A DNA stretch of 64,000 bases from Anaerostipes rhamnosivorans. Lineage in GTDB: Bacteria; Bacillota; Clostridia; Lachnospirales; Lachnospiraceae. The notes under the pieces are model-generated. The model saw only the letters and a program-made list of their open reading frames with translations, did not search any database and had not been told where the DNA came from. Shown one piece after another: positions 26,099-35,146 of the stretch. Position 1 is the stretch's first letter. Each line of letters begins with the position of its first letter. A program made the position numbers and the translations under genes. The DNA lies in NCBI RefSeq assembly GCF_005280655.1, contig NZ_CP040058.1, forward strand, positions 1,149,001 to 1,213,000, in the 5' to 3' direction.

Positions 26099-27619
26099 AT
26101 GAAAACACCAATTCTGATCGCCATGATCGCTTACATGGCAGTGGTTGTCTATATCGGAGTGATTTACAGCAAAAAGAATAAGACATCTGAGGACTACTTT
26201 CTTGGGGGAAGGGGTCTGGGACCTTGGGTGACAGCCATGAGCGCAGAGGCATCCGACATGAGCAGCTGGCTTTTAATGGGACTTCCTGGGCTTGCCTATG
26301 CTTCTGGATTCAGCCAGGCGGGCTGGACTGCCATCGGCCTGATCCTGGGAACCTATTTAAACTGGAAGATCGTTGCAAAACGACTCCGCCGGTATACGGA
26401 GATTTCCAATAACTCCATCACGGTGCCGGATTTTTTTAGCAACCGGTTTAAGGATGACAAGAATATTTTAATGTTCATCTCATCAGTCATGATTCTTATT
26501 TGCTTTACTGTTTATACAGCATCTGGATTTGCGGCCTGTGGAACTTTATTTAATTCAGTCTTCGGGCTGAACTACCAGGCGAGTATGATCGCGTGTGCAG
26601 CCGTTATTGTGATTTACACATCCATCGGAGGTTTCCTTGCAGCCAGTACCACAGATTTGATTCAGGGCCTTTTAATGTCCTTTGCCATTGTGACCGTACT
26701 GATCGTGGGAGTCATCGCCGTAGGAGGCGTCGGAAACGTGGTGGAACACGGAAAGTCTTTGGAAGGTTTTTTTGATGTCATGAAATATCATGATCCGGCA
26801 ACAGGACATGCGGTGTCCCAGGGTGTCATTCCGATCTTATCAGGACTTGCATGGGGACTTGGATATTTTGGGGTTCCCCATATCCTTGTAAGATTTATGG
26901 CTATCAGAAACATCCATGAGATCAAAAAGTCAAGAAATATTGCTATGGTATGGGTTCTCATTTCCCTGACCGTTGCAGTATGTATTGGATTTACAGGAGC
27001 AGCCCTCTATCCAAATGTACAGGAGCTTGCAGGGAGTGGAAACCAGAGGATTTTTATCTATATGACCATGCATTTGTTTAAGGGAGTGATCCCGCTGCTT
27101 TTTGCCGGTATCATCCTGTCCGGAATTCTTGCAGCGACCATGAGTACATCCGATTCCCAGCTTTTGATCGCCTCTTCCTGTGTGGCAAAGAATATGTACC
27201 AGGGCTTTTTTAAGAGAAAAGCATCTGAGAAAAAGATTCTTGTTATTTCAAGAGCCACGACCGTTGCCATTGCCGTCATTGGAGTTCTTGTGGCGCTTGA
27301 CGAAAACAGCTCTGTATTTAAACTAGTGGAAAATGCGTGGGCAGGCTTTGGAGGAGCATTCGGCCCGTTGATCCTGTTTGCTCTGTTCTGGAAACGCACC
27401 AACTTAAAGGGTGCAATCGCAGGAATGGTCAGCGGAGGAGCAATCGCGCTTGTATGGCCTTATACCTTTGCAAAACTTGGAGGCATCTTTGAGATCTATT
27501 GTCTTTTGCCTGCATTTATCATCTCTTCCCTTCTGATCATTGTAGTCAGCCTTTTGACAGAAGAACCGACCAAAGAAATGCAGGAAGAATTTGAGGAAGC
27601 CAGAAAGCCTCTTTCATAA
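26099..27619 (+). CDS. putP: Sodium/proline symporter (SSS family)
   Basis: Thirteen-helix Na+/solute symporter of 506 aa. SEDYFLGGRGLGPWVTAMSAEASDMSSWLLMG near the N-terminus and the central GLAWGLGYFGVPHILVRFMAI are hallmarks of PutP. ILAATMSTSDSQLLIASS, with the Na+-site serines, is conserved. Likely imports proline for carbon, nitrogen or osmotic use. Specificity within the family is inferred from length and motifs. Monocistronic. Confidence 0.9.
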   Translation: MKTPILIAMIAYMAVVVYIGVIYSKKNKTSEDYFLGGRGLGPWVTAMSAEASDMSSWLLMGLPGLAYASGFSQAGWTAIGLILGTYLNWKIVAKRLRRYTEISNNSITVPDFFSNRFKDDKNILMFISSVMILICFTVYTASGFAACGTLFNSVFGLNYQASMIACAAVIVIYTSIGGFLAASTTDLIQGLLMSFAIVTVLIVGVIAVGGVGNVVEHGKSLEGFFDVMKYHDPATGHAVSQGVIPILSGLAWGLGYFGVPHILVRFMAIRNIHEIKKSRNIAMVWVLISLTVAVCIGFTGAALYPNVQELAGSGNQRIFIYMTMHLFKGVIPLLFAGIILSGILAATMSTSDSQLLIASSCVAKNMYQGFFKRKASEKKILVISRATTVAIAVIGVLVALDENSSVFKLVENAWAGFGGAFGPLILFALFWKRTNLKGAIAGMVSGGAIALVWPYTFAKLGGIFEIYCLLPAFIISSLLIIVVSLLTEEPTKEMQEEFEEARKPLS

Positions 27620-27682
27620 TTTACATATTTTTGGTATGATAGGGATGCTATAAAAAAGTGAAGCAACGAAAGGGGAAGCCAT

Positions 27683-28198
27683 ATGTTAAATGAAAAAGTA
27701 GCAGAATTAATGAACGACCAGATTAATAAGGAGTTTTATTCTTCCTACCTATACTTAGATATGTCCAACTACTATGTGGAGAAGAATTTGGATGGATTTG
27801 CCAACTGGTTTAAGATTCAGGCTCAGGAAGAAAGAGACCATGCGATCTTGTTTATGGAATATCTCCAGGCCAACAACAGCAAGGTGACATTCAGTGCTGT
27901 GGCCCAGCCGGACAAAGTGTTTGAACAGCCGGTTGATCCGCTCAAGGCAGCTCTGGAACACGAACAGTATGTTACATCGCTGATCAATGCTATCTATGAC
28001 GCAGCATATCAGTGCAAGGACTTTAGGAGCATGCAGTTCCTGGATTGGTTTGTGAAAGAACAGATGGAGGAAGAGAACAACACAGACTCCCTTGTTCAGA
28101 AGTATGAGATGTTCGGAACAGATCCTAAGGGCTTGTATATGCTGGACGCAGAACTTCAGACTAGAGTTTACACAGCACCTTCACTGACTGTTTTATAA
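27683..28198 (+). CDS. ftnA: Ferritin
   Basis: Non-haem bacterial ferritin of 171 aa. Ferroxidase ligands are seen in NKEFYSSYLYLDM (E17), AQEERDHAILF (E50, H53) and EHEQYVTSLI. KEQMEEENNTDSLV and the C-terminal tail complete the four-helix bundle. It stores iron and limits Fenton chemistry. Monocistronic with its own terminator. It lies in a neighbourhood rich in iron genes (dtxR-type, feoAB), although no iron box was identified here. Confidence 0.95.
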   Translation: MLNEKVAELMNDQINKEFYSSYLYLDMSNYYVEKNLDGFANWFKIQAQEERDHAILFMEYLQANNSKVTFSAVAQPDKVFEQPVDPLKAALEHEQYVTSLINAIYDAAYQCKDFRSMQFLDWFVKEQMEEENNTDSLVQKYEMFGTDPKGLYMLDAELQTRVYTAPSLTVL

Positions 28199-28224
28199 AA
28201 ATTAAAATTCAATAAATATTTCCG

Positions 28225-28256
28225 GGATTGCCTGATATTTAGGCAATCCTTTTTTT
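28225..28256 (+). terminator. Terminator after ferritin
   Basis: GGATTGCCT and AGGCAATCC form a 9-bp stem around GATATTT, followed by TTTTTTT. Confidence 0.92.
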
Positions 28257-28300
28257 GGCGTTCATGACTCTGATCTCATAATATAAATAGGATCGGCTCT

Positions 28301-28328
28301 GCACATTCTAATATTGTTCACATAAACT
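28301..28328 (+). promoter_or_regulatory. Candidate sigma-E-type promoter for cotJABC
   Basis: GCACATT and CATAAACT, 13 bp apart, resemble the mother-cell sigma-E boxes (KMATATT and CATACAHT). Known cotJ operons are sigma-E dependent, which supports the reading. Confidence 0.4.
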
Positions 28329-28359
28329 GATATTATCAGAATTGAAAGGAGATATTTCG

Positions 28360-28626
28360 TTGGAAAAATACAATCAGCAGAGATGCTCATGCGGACAGCC
28401 GGCACCATTTGAGATGGAGCGATCCTGCGGTAATAGATCAAAGATGAGAAGAAATGATCATATGGGTCACCGTCATGACGGTGTTGACTCCATGCCGATC
28501 GCTATGGCCTATGTACCATGGCAGCATTGGGACCAGGTCTTTTGCCCAGAAGAAGGATTAGCATGCGGCACCATTTTCCCGGAATTAAAAAAACCATTTT
28601 ATGGGAAGGCGGGGTGTAGACGATGA
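28360..28626 (+). CDS. cotJA: Spore coat-associated protein CotJA
   Basis: Small, 88-aa spore-coat protein. The C-terminal half PMAMAYVPWQ-like segment (here PIAMAYVPWQHW) and EEGLACGTIFPELKKPFYG identify CotJA. The N-terminus is Cys- and Met/His-rich. The start is TTG at 28360 with AAAGGAG upstream; an earlier in-frame TTG at 28342 precedes that site. It overlaps cotJB by 4 bases. Confidence 0.88.
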   Translation: MEKYNQQRCSCGQPAPFEMERSCGNRSKMRRNDHMGHRHDGVDSMPIAMAYVPWQHWDQVFCPEEGLACGTIFPELKKPFYGKAGCRR

Positions 28627-28883
28627 ACAAATATGACCAGCAGAAACTTTTGAGCTATATCGACGCGGTGAGCTTTGCTCTGATCGACACAACGCTGTAC
28701 CTGGACACTCATCCGGATGATCAGGAAGCCATCAGTCATTTTAATCAATATCAATGTGCAAGAAATAAAGCTGTTAAAGAGTATTCCCAATACTTTGAGC
28801 CTTTAACCATTGATTCAGCGGAGATCACAGACACATTTACCTGGGCAACCAGCAGTTGGCCATGGCAGAGAGGGGGATGTTAG
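28623..28883 (+). CDS. cotJB: Spore coat protein CotJB
   Basis: An 86-aa protein with the CotJB pattern: LLSYIDAVSFALIDTTLYLDTHPDDQEAISHF, then the C-terminal WPWQRGGC. Needed with CotJA and CotJC for assembly of the inner spore coat in Bacillus. Translationally coupled to cotJA (ATGA overlap), with cotJC 3 bases after. Confidence 0.9.
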   Translation: MNKYDQQKLLSYIDAVSFALIDTTLYLDTHPDDQEAISHFNQYQCARNKAVKEYSQYFEPLTIDSAEITDTFTWATSSWPWQRGGC

Positions 28884-28886
28884 ACT

Positions 28887-29495
28887 ATGTGGAATTATGA
28901 AAAACGTTTGGAATATAAAGTCAACATCAAAAAATGTGATCCAAAGATAGCAAAAGTCATCATGACTCAATATGGCGGACCGAATGGTGAGCTTGGCGCA
29001 TCCATGAGATACCTTTCCCAGAGATTCGCCATGCCTTATAAAGAAGTGTGCGGAGTGCTCACAGATATTGGAACAGAAGAACTTGCCCATTTGGAAATGG
29101 TATGTTCGATTGTCCATCAGCTGACCTGCGATCTCACACCGGAACAGATTCAGGCGGCTGGATTTGATCAATACTATGTAGACCACACAACTGGTATCTG
29201 GCCTCAGGCAGCCAGCGGAGTAGGATTTACTGCTGATTTCTTCCAGTCTGTAGGAGATCCTATTACTGACCTTCATGAGGACCTGGCTGCGGAGCAAAAA
29301 GCCAGAACAACGTATGATAACCTGTTGCGCCTGATCAAAGATCCAGATGTCAGAGATCCGATCGCATTTCTTAGAGAAAGGGAAATCGTTCATTACCAGA
29401 GGTTCGGCGAGTCGCTCAGAAGAGTGCAGGAACGTCTGGATTCCAAAAACTTCTATGCGTTTAACCCTGCTTTTGATTGTGGCCCAAACTGTTAA
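28887..29495 (+). CDS. cotJC: Spore coat protein CotJC, manganese-catalase family
   Basis: A 202-aa manganese-catalase-like protein. Metal-ligand helices are visible: ELGASMRYLSQRF, IGTEELAHLEMV, DLAAEQKARTTYDNL and FLREREIVHYQRF. Coat-located; it may protect the spore from peroxide. Closes the cotJABC operon before a bidirectional terminator. Confidence 0.93.
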   Translation: MWNYEKRLEYKVNIKKCDPKIAKVIMTQYGGPNGELGASMRYLSQRFAMPYKEVCGVLTDIGTEELAHLEMVCSIVHQLTCDLTPEQIQAAGFDQYYVDHTTGIWPQAASGVGFTADFFQSVGDPITDLHEDLAAEQKARTTYDNLLRLIKDPDVRDPIAFLREREIVHYQRFGESLRRVQERLDSKNFYAFNPAFDCGPNC

Positions 29496-29512
29496 ACCAA
29501 TATTTTCATAAA

Positions 29513-29545
29513 AAGCGGCAGAAAATTTTTCTGCCGCTTCTTTTC
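29513..29545. terminator. Bidirectional terminator between cotJC and dtxR-type gene
   Basis: AAGCGGCAGAAAA and TTTTTCTGCCGCTT form a long stem, followed by CTTTT. It serves both convergent genes. Confidence 0.85.
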
Positions 29546-29569
29546 TGTTAAAAGTATGATGCAAGGCAT

Positions 29570-29992
29570 TTATTTTTCATGTTGTTCCAAAAATTTTTCT
29601 ATGTTATATACGGTCTCTTTATTTATAAAGTGTTCGATTTTTTCCACCTGTTCCAATTCATCTTCACTTTGATTGATGAGACACAAAAACCGGTTTAGGA
29701 TGTCATGCCGGAATAAAAGATAATCTCCTGCATGCTTTCCTTTGTCTGTCAGACGGATATAGCCGTATCTCTCAGATAAGAGATAGCCGTCATCCTTTAG
29801 GTTTTTAACCATCTTGGAAGCGGAAGAAGGCTGGACATGCAGCATTAAGGCCAGCTGGCTGACCCGCACGACTTCCTCTGATAAAAGCAGGCGGCAGATC
29901 ATTTCCAGATAGTCCTCCATGGAGGCTGTCATGCTCTCTGGTTCTCCCTTTTGATAGCCCTTCAGTGTATAAAACCCTTTCTTTTTTTCCAT
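29570..29992 (-). CDS. DtxR/MntR-family metal-dependent repressor
   Basis: A 140-aa regulator. The N-terminal winged helix (SMEDYLEMICRLLL, RVSQLALMLHVQPSSASKMVKNLKDDGY) is followed by the metal/dimerisation domain (RHDILNRFLCLI, EQVEKIEHFIN). No SH3-like third domain is present, as in MntR. Divergent from feoAB, which it probably represses with Fe2+ (or Mn2+) as corepressor. The intergenic region holds T/A-rich partial palindromes, but no clear DtxR box could be fixed. Confidence 0.88.
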   Translation of the reverse strand: MEKKKGFYTLKGYQKGEPESMTASMEDYLEMICRLLLSEEVVRVSQLALMLHVQPSSASKMVKNLKDDGYLLSERYGYIRLTDKGKHAGDYLLFRHDILNRFLCLINQSEDELEQVEKIEHFINKETVYNIEKFLEQHEK

Positions 29993-30104
29993 CTGACCAT
30001 TCCTTTTTCTTAGTTATTGTAACGTTTCATTTTGTCCCTCAATATAATAGCATTGTGAAATAAAGTTTCCCTATCCTAATTTCTATTAAGGAGCGTATCG
30101 GTTT

Positions 30105-30338
30105 ATGAGTGAGAATTGCAGTTTAAATGAATTAAATCCAGGCCAGACGGCCGTGGTGGAAGAATTGAAGACAAAAGGGAGCATCAGAAGGAGACTTCTG
30201 GATATCGGCCTGGTGAGGAATACCATGGTGGAATGTGTGGGCAGGAGTCCGGCTGGAGATCCAACAGCCTTTCTGATCCGGGGGGCAGTGATCGCCATCC
30301 GTTCAGAAGACCTGAAAGATATCGTTGTAAGAAGGTAA
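30105..30338 (+). CDS. feoA: Ferrous iron transport protein A
   Basis: A 77-aa SH3-like cytosolic protein that supports FeoB. Signatures are LNPGQTAVVEELKTKGSIRRRLLDIGLVRNTMVECVG-like segments and DPTAFLIRGAVIAIR-type ending. It precedes feoB by 18 bases and is divergent from the DtxR-type regulator. Confidence 0.93.
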   Translation: MSENCSLNELNPGQTAVVEELKTKGSIRRRLLDIGLVRNTMVECVGRSPAGDPTAFLIRGAVIAIRSEDLKDIVVRR

Positions 30339-30356
30339 AAAGAGAGGACTTAGAGT

Positions 30357-32468
30357 ATGGAACTGACTGTGAAAAAACAGAATCCAAATGACAGGATCAT
30401 TGCCATCGCAGGAAATCCCAACGTGGGGAAAAGCACGGTGTTTAACAATCTCACAGGGATGAGGCAGCATACAGGGAACTGGCCCGGAAAAACAGTGGCA
30501 AACGCACAGGGATACTGTAGTACACAAAACAATTCCTATGTGATGGTTGACATACCGGGGACCTATTCTTTGATGGCACATTCAGCGGAGGAAGAAGTGG
30601 CCAGGAACTTTCTCTGTTTTCAGAAGCCCGATGCGGTGATCGCCGTCTGCGATGCCTGTTGTCTTGAGAGAAATATGAACCTGGTCCTGCAGATTCTGGA
30701 GATCACAGACCGGACAGTGGTGTGTGTAAATCTGATGGATGAGGCGAGAAAAAAAGGAATCTCCGTGGATGTTGAAAAACTGAGTGAAAAACTGGGCATT
30801 CCTGTGGTGTCGGCAGCGGCAAGAAGTGGGGAGGGACTGGATGAGCTGATGGAAGCGGTGGACTGTATGGCAGAAGGCAGATGGAAAGCGGCAGCCCTTC
30901 AGACACGATACGAACCTTGCCTAGAAGAGGCTTTGGATATGATGGAGCCTGCACTTGCAGAACATATTCCCGAGAACCTCCCAAGCCGCTGGATCGGAAT
31001 GAAGCTTCTGGAGGGAACATCATCCCTTTTAAAAGAGATGGAGCAGAGGAGCGGAAGACCATTCTCAGAGGATCCGGCGGTCGCCGGGGCTGTCGACAGG
31101 GCAAACGGCATTCTATTTAAGGACGGAGGGCCGCCGGAAAAGCTGGAGGATATGATCGTGTCGGGTCTGGTAAATACTGCACAGGACATCTGCTCAGATA
31201 CGGTGGTATACCACAGAAAAGATTATACAAAAAAAGACCGGAAGCTGGATTACATATTGACTAGCAAAAGGACTGGATATCCTGTGATGATCGGGCTTCT
31301 GGCCGTGGTCCTCTGGCTGACCATCGTGGGAGCCAATTACCCGTCGGAACTTCTTTCAAAGGGACTGTTCTGGATCGAGGACCGTCTCAGCGAGGTATTT
31401 CAGGCCGCAGGTGTGCCTGGATGGATCAATGGGATGCTGCTGTCTGGTGTTTACCGGGTTCTTGCATGGGTCGTATCCGTGATGCTGCCCCCAATGGCGA
31501 TCTTTTTTCCTTTGTTTACGCTTTTGGAGGATGCCGGTTATCTGCCCAGAGTGGCCTATAATCTGGACCGTCATTTTAAGCGCTGCTGTACATGCGGAAA
31601 ACAGGCACTCACCATGTGCATGGGGTTCGGATGCAATGCGGCAGGGGTCGTGGGATGCCGGATCATTGACTCGCCAAGGGAAAGGCTGATCGCGATCCTT
31701 ACCAATGCCTTTGTTCCATGCAACGGAAGGTTTCCCACGCTGATCCTTCTCATCAGTCTGTTTTTTATTGGAACAAAGCAGGGAGCGGCAGCTTCCGTTG
31801 GATCAGCCCTGCTGTTGACCCTCGTGATCCTGCTTGGGATTTTTATGACGCTGATTGTTTCAAGACTGCTTTCAAAAACTGTGCTGAAGGGAATACCGGC
31901 TTCTTTTACCCTGGAACTGCCACCATTTAGGAGACCTCAGATCGGAAAAGTGATCGTACGTTCTGTATTTGACAGGACACTGTTTGTTCTGGGCCGGGCA
32001 GCGGCAGTGGCTGCCCCGGCGGGACTGCTCATATGGATCCTGGCAAACGTGTCTGTGGGAGGAGTCACTTTGTTAAATGGGTTCACTTCAATGCTGGACC
32101 CGCTCGGAAGGCTGATCGGACTGGACGGAGTGATCCTTGCAGCCTTTATTCTGGGCTTTCCAGCAAATGAAATTGTAGTTCCAGTGATGATCATGGCGTA
32201 CCTCTCCCAGGGGACCCTGGCTGAACCAGGAAGCCTTGAGACCATCCGCAGCCTGTTGGTACAGAATGGATGGACCCAGACCACAGCCCTTTGTATGATT
32301 TTGTTTTCCTTGATGCATTGGCCGTGTTCCACGACCCTTCTCACGGTTAAAAAAGAAACAGGAAGCATCAAGTGGACATTGGCGGCATTTTTAATTCCCA
32401 CAGCTGCCGGATGCCTGGTTTGTTTCGCCGCAAAGAGCCTAATGCAGATCATAGGATATCTTTTGTAA
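30357..32468 (+). CDS. feoB: Ferrous iron transporter FeoB
   Basis: A 703-aa GTPase-linked Fe2+ permease. The G domain has G1 GNPNVGKST at 19-27, DIPGTYSL (G3) and NLMDEA (G4). A helical linker follows, then two gate domains with TLLEDAGYLPRVAYNLDR, ALTMCMGFGCNAAGV and FILGFPANEIVVPV. Main anaerobic ferrous uptake route. No FeoC gene follows; instead there is a hairpin repeat. Confidence 0.96.
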   Translation: MELTVKKQNPNDRIIAIAGNPNVGKSTVFNNLTGMRQHTGNWPGKTVANAQGYCSTQNNSYVMVDIPGTYSLMAHSAEEEVARNFLCFQKPDAVIAVCDACCLERNMNLVLQILEITDRTVVCVNLMDEARKKGISVDVEKLSEKLGIPVVSAAARSGEGLDELMEAVDCMAEGRWKAAALQTRYEPCLEEALDMMEPALAEHIPENLPSRWIGMKLLEGTSSLLKEMEQRSGRPFSEDPAVAGAVDRANGILFKDGGPPEKLEDMIVSGLVNTAQDICSDTVVYHRKDYTKKDRKLDYILTSKRTGYPVMIGLLAVVLWLTIVGANYPSELLSKGLFWIEDRLSEVFQAAGVPGWINGMLLSGVYRVLAWVVSVMLPPMAIFFPLFTLLEDAGYLPRVAYNLDRHFKRCCTCGKQALTMCMGFGCNAAGVVGCRIIDSPRERLIAILTNAFVPCNGRFPTLILLISLFFIGTKQGAAASVGSALLLTLVILLGIFMTLIVSRLLSKTVLKGIPASFTLELPPFRRPQIGKVIVRSVFDRTLFVLGRAAAVAAPAGLLIWILANVSVGGVTLLNGFTSMLDPLGRLIGLDGVILAAFILGFPANEIVVPVMIMAYLSQGTLAEPGSLETIRSLLVQNGWTQTTALCMILFSLMHWPCSTTLLTVKKETGSIKWTLAAFLIPTAAGCLVCFAAKSLMQIIGYLL

Positions 32469-32469
32469 A

Positions 32470-32523
32470 ATAGGGGAGTTTTTCTTTAGGCCTCTTTCCG
32501 GCAATGAAGAAAAACTCCCCTAT
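32470..32523. repeat. Hairpin repeat family D, copy after feoB
   Basis: A 17-bp perfect inverted repeat (32470-32486 with 32507-32523) starting ATAGGGGAGTTTTTCTT, with a 20-nt loop containing AGGCCTCTTTCCGGCAATG. No T-run follows, so it is not a classical terminator, although it lies where one would be expected. Confidence 0.8.
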
Positions 32524-32645
32524 ACGGCTTTTACTGGCGGCCGGTTTTTAAATACTTCCTCTGAAAAACATTTTTCCCAAATTCTATGTTACAATGATAG
32601 AAATAATAGAACGTAAACGCATACGCATTCGGGAGGAGAGCGCTT

Positions 32646-33653
32646 ATGAAGAAGCAGAGGAGAAGAAACATTGTCGTTTTTATTTTGCTGGCAGGCCTTT
32701 GTCTGGCGGTGACCGCAGCAGGAAGGTTTTTATGGAAAAACCACAAAGAAACCGTTATTTCCTATTCCGAGAACAAGAATTTTAACACGAAAGATTATCT
32801 GCCTTTTTCCGAAAATTCTAAGATCGTACGCCTTGTGGACAAGCCAACACTGCGCCTTAAGAAAAATCTGCCTGTGCTAGACGGGGCGGCTGCATTGTTT
32901 CCGGTCTATTCAGCCGTAATCAACGCAGTATACCCATCCGGTACAAGGCTTAAAGAAGTCGACGATAAGAACTGTGCCTTTGTTTATAACAATACAGTGG
33001 AGGGATATTACTATCTGCTTTATGGGGAGACAGACATTTTTTTCGGTGTATGCCCGTCAGAGGACCAGCTCGCTGCATTTAAGGAAGAGGGGAAGGAGTG
33101 TAAACTGACCCCGATTGGAAGGGAGGCCTTTATCTTTTTTGTAAATAAGGATAACCCGGTGGACAATCTGACCCAGCGTCAGATCAAAGATATCTATTCC
33201 GGTAAGATCACCAACTGGAAACAGGCAGGGGGCAAGGATGAGAAGATCACTGCCTATCAGAGAAATGAAGACAGCGGCAGCCAGACTGCTTTCCTCAGGT
33301 TCATGAAAGATGAGGTCGTGATGGAACCGCCCACTCATCAGGTGGAAGACTTGATGTCAGGAATGATAGAGGAGGTGGCAAAGTATAAAAACAATACCAA
33401 ATCCATAGGTTTTTCTTTCCGTTATTATACAGAGGAGATGATTGCAAATCCTCAGGTGAAAATTCTCTCTGTAGACGGGATCAAGCCGTCTAAGGAGACC
33501 ATAAGGGACGGAAGTTATCCTCTGGGTGTTTCTATATATGCCGCTACCTTAAAGAGCAATCGCAAGAAGAACGTGAAAAAGCTGGTGGACTGGATGTTAT
33601 CAGAACAGGGACAGTATATCGTGGAAAAAACAGGATATGTGGGCGTGAAATAG
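32646..33653 (+). CDS. PstS-like phosphate-binding protein, membrane-anchored
   Basis: A 335-aa solute-binding protein with a single N-terminal membrane anchor (about residues 9-26; no lipobox cysteine). The PstS-family domain is seen in LPVLDGAAALFPVYSAVI, then FFVNKDNPVDNLTQRQIKDIYSGKITNWKQAGG and RNEDSGSQTAF. No pst transport genes are adjacent, so it may bind phosphate for sensing or serve a distant transporter. Between feoB and trkA, in the same direction but with its own spacing. Confidence 0.85.
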   Translation: MKKQRRRNIVVFILLAGLCLAVTAAGRFLWKNHKETVISYSENKNFNTKDYLPFSENSKIVRLVDKPTLRLKKNLPVLDGAAALFPVYSAVINAVYPSGTRLKEVDDKNCAFVYNNTVEGYYYLLYGETDIFFGVCPSEDQLAAFKEEGKECKLTPIGREAFIFFVNKDNPVDNLTQRQIKDIYSGKITNWKQAGGKDEKITAYQRNEDSGSQTAFLRFMKDEVVMEPPTHQVEDLMSGMIEEVAKYKNNTKSIGFSFRYYTEEMIANPQVKILSVDGIKPSKETIRDGSYPLGVSIYAATLKSNRKKNVKKLVDWMLSEQGQYIVEKTGYVGVK

Positions 33654-33701
33654 CTGATTTTGATAACATCTTATTTTCTATGTTGTAAAATGAACCGATT
33701 G

Positions 33702-33730
33702 TTGTTACGATACTGATATCTGATTAAAAT
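33702..33730 (+). promoter_or_regulatory. Promoter of trkA-trkH
   Basis: TTGTTA (33702-33707) and TAAAAT (33725-33730), 17-bp spacer, about 33 bases before trkA. Confidence 0.6.
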
Positions 33731-33762
33731 ATAGAACGAATTTTGGGAAAGAAGAGGGAAGT

Positions 33763-35124
33763 ATGAATATTATTATCGTAGGCTGCGGAAAAGTCGGCCG
33801 TTCTCTGGTAGAGCAGTTAAGCAGTGAGAATCACGACATTTCAGTGGTGGATCCAAAGGCTCATGTTGTCCAGTCATTGGTCGATATGTATGACGTATTT
33901 GGCATTGTGGGAAATGGGGCCAGCTATAATATTCTGAAGGAAGTAGGAGTGGAAGAGGCCGATCTTATGATCGCTGTGACCAATTCAGATGAATTAAATC
34001 TATTGTGTTGTCTGATCGCAAAAAAGGCGGGCAGATGTGCGACGATCGCCAGAGTCAGCAATCCGGTTTACTTTGAGGAGATCAATTTTATCAAGGAAGA
34101 GATGGGCATTTCCATGATCATCAATCCGGAGCTTGCCGCGGCTTCGGAGATGTCAAGGATTTTGAGGATCCCCACCGCTATGGAGATCAATTCATTTGCA
34201 AAAGGAAAAGTGGAACTCCTCAAGTTTGTTCTCAGGAAAAATTCCATTTTAAATGGGATGGGAATGAAGGAAATCGGTGAGAGAATGCACGGCGAAGTGC
34301 TTGTGTGCGCGGTAGAACGCCAGAATGATGTCTTTATACCTTCTGGGGACTTTGTTCTGCAGGAAAACGACAGGATCTCTATTGTAGCTTCACCGGGAAG
34401 TGCCAGCAGGTTTTTTCATAAGATTGGTGTTCAGATGAACCCGGTCAGGAATGTTATGATCGTGGGGGGAAGCAAAACAGCGTACTATCTGGCTAAAAAG
34501 CTGCTCAAGATGGGAATCTCCGTAAAGATCATTGACAAAGATTTTGACCGGTGCGAAGAGCTGAGTGTTCTGCTTCCCAAAGCAGTCATCATTCACGGCA
34601 ACGGAAGCGACCAGGAAGTTTTGTTGGAAGAAGGCCTTTTGGAGACAGATGCTTTTGTCGCGCTGACCAATTTTGATGAGGAAAATGTATTTCTCTCCCT
34701 GTTTGTAAAGGGACAGACGCCGGCGAAGCTGATCACGAAGGTCAAACGGGTCAGCTATAATCATATTATTGACGGCCTTGACCTGGGAAGCCTGATCTAC
34801 CCGGAATATATCACGGCCCAGTATATCATCCAGTATGTAAGGGCAAAGCAGAATTCCATCGGGAGCAATATTGAGAATCTGTATAAGATCGTTGACGGCC
34901 GGGCAGAGGCGCTGGAGTTTCATATTGAGGAACACGCACCGGTTATCGGTATCCCGCTACAGTCATTGCCGCTGCGGGACCAGATTTTAATCTGCAGTAT
35001 CAACCGGAACGGAACAGTGATCATACCAAAGGGACAGGACACGATACGGATCGGGGACACCGTGATCGTTGTAACGACCAAGACCGGACTTCATGATATC
35101 AGTGATATCTTGAGAAAAGAATAA
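33763..35124 (+). CDS. trkA: Trk system potassium uptake protein TrkA
   Basis: Cytosolic NAD(H)-binding regulatory subunit of K+ uptake, 453 aa. It has two RCK halves. The first starts MNIIIVGCGKVGRSLVEQL and has TRANSFER-type contacts around NSDELNLLCCLIAKK. The second starts at about 227 with MIVGGSKTAYYLAKKL. Each half ends in a TrkA_C domain. Forms an operon with trkH 22 bases downstream. Confidence 0.93.
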   Translation: MNIIIVGCGKVGRSLVEQLSSENHDISVVDPKAHVVQSLVDMYDVFGIVGNGASYNILKEVGVEEADLMIAVTNSDELNLLCCLIAKKAGRCATIARVSNPVYFEEINFIKEEMGISMIINPELAAASEMSRILRIPTAMEINSFAKGKVELLKFVLRKNSILNGMGMKEIGERMHGEVLVCAVERQNDVFIPSGDFVLQENDRISIVASPGSASRFFHKIGVQMNPVRNVMIVGGSKTAYYLAKKLLKMGISVKIIDKDFDRCEELSVLLPKAVIIHGNGSDQEVLLEEGLLETDAFVALTNFDEENVFLSLFVKGQTPAKLITKVKRVSYNHIIDGLDLGSLIYPEYITAQYIIQYVRAKQNSIGSNIENLYKIVDGRAEALEFHIEEHAPVIGIPLQSLPLRDQILICSINRNGTVIIPKGQDTIRIGDTVIVVTTKTGLHDISDILRKE

Positions 35125-35146
35125 GAATGATGGGAGTAAAAAGAAT

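Noticed and set aside
30000..30104. A defined DtxR/Fur box between the DtxR-type gene and feoA
   Set aside because: Only partial palindromes are visible (around 30043 and 30076); none matches a known box well enough to list as a feature.
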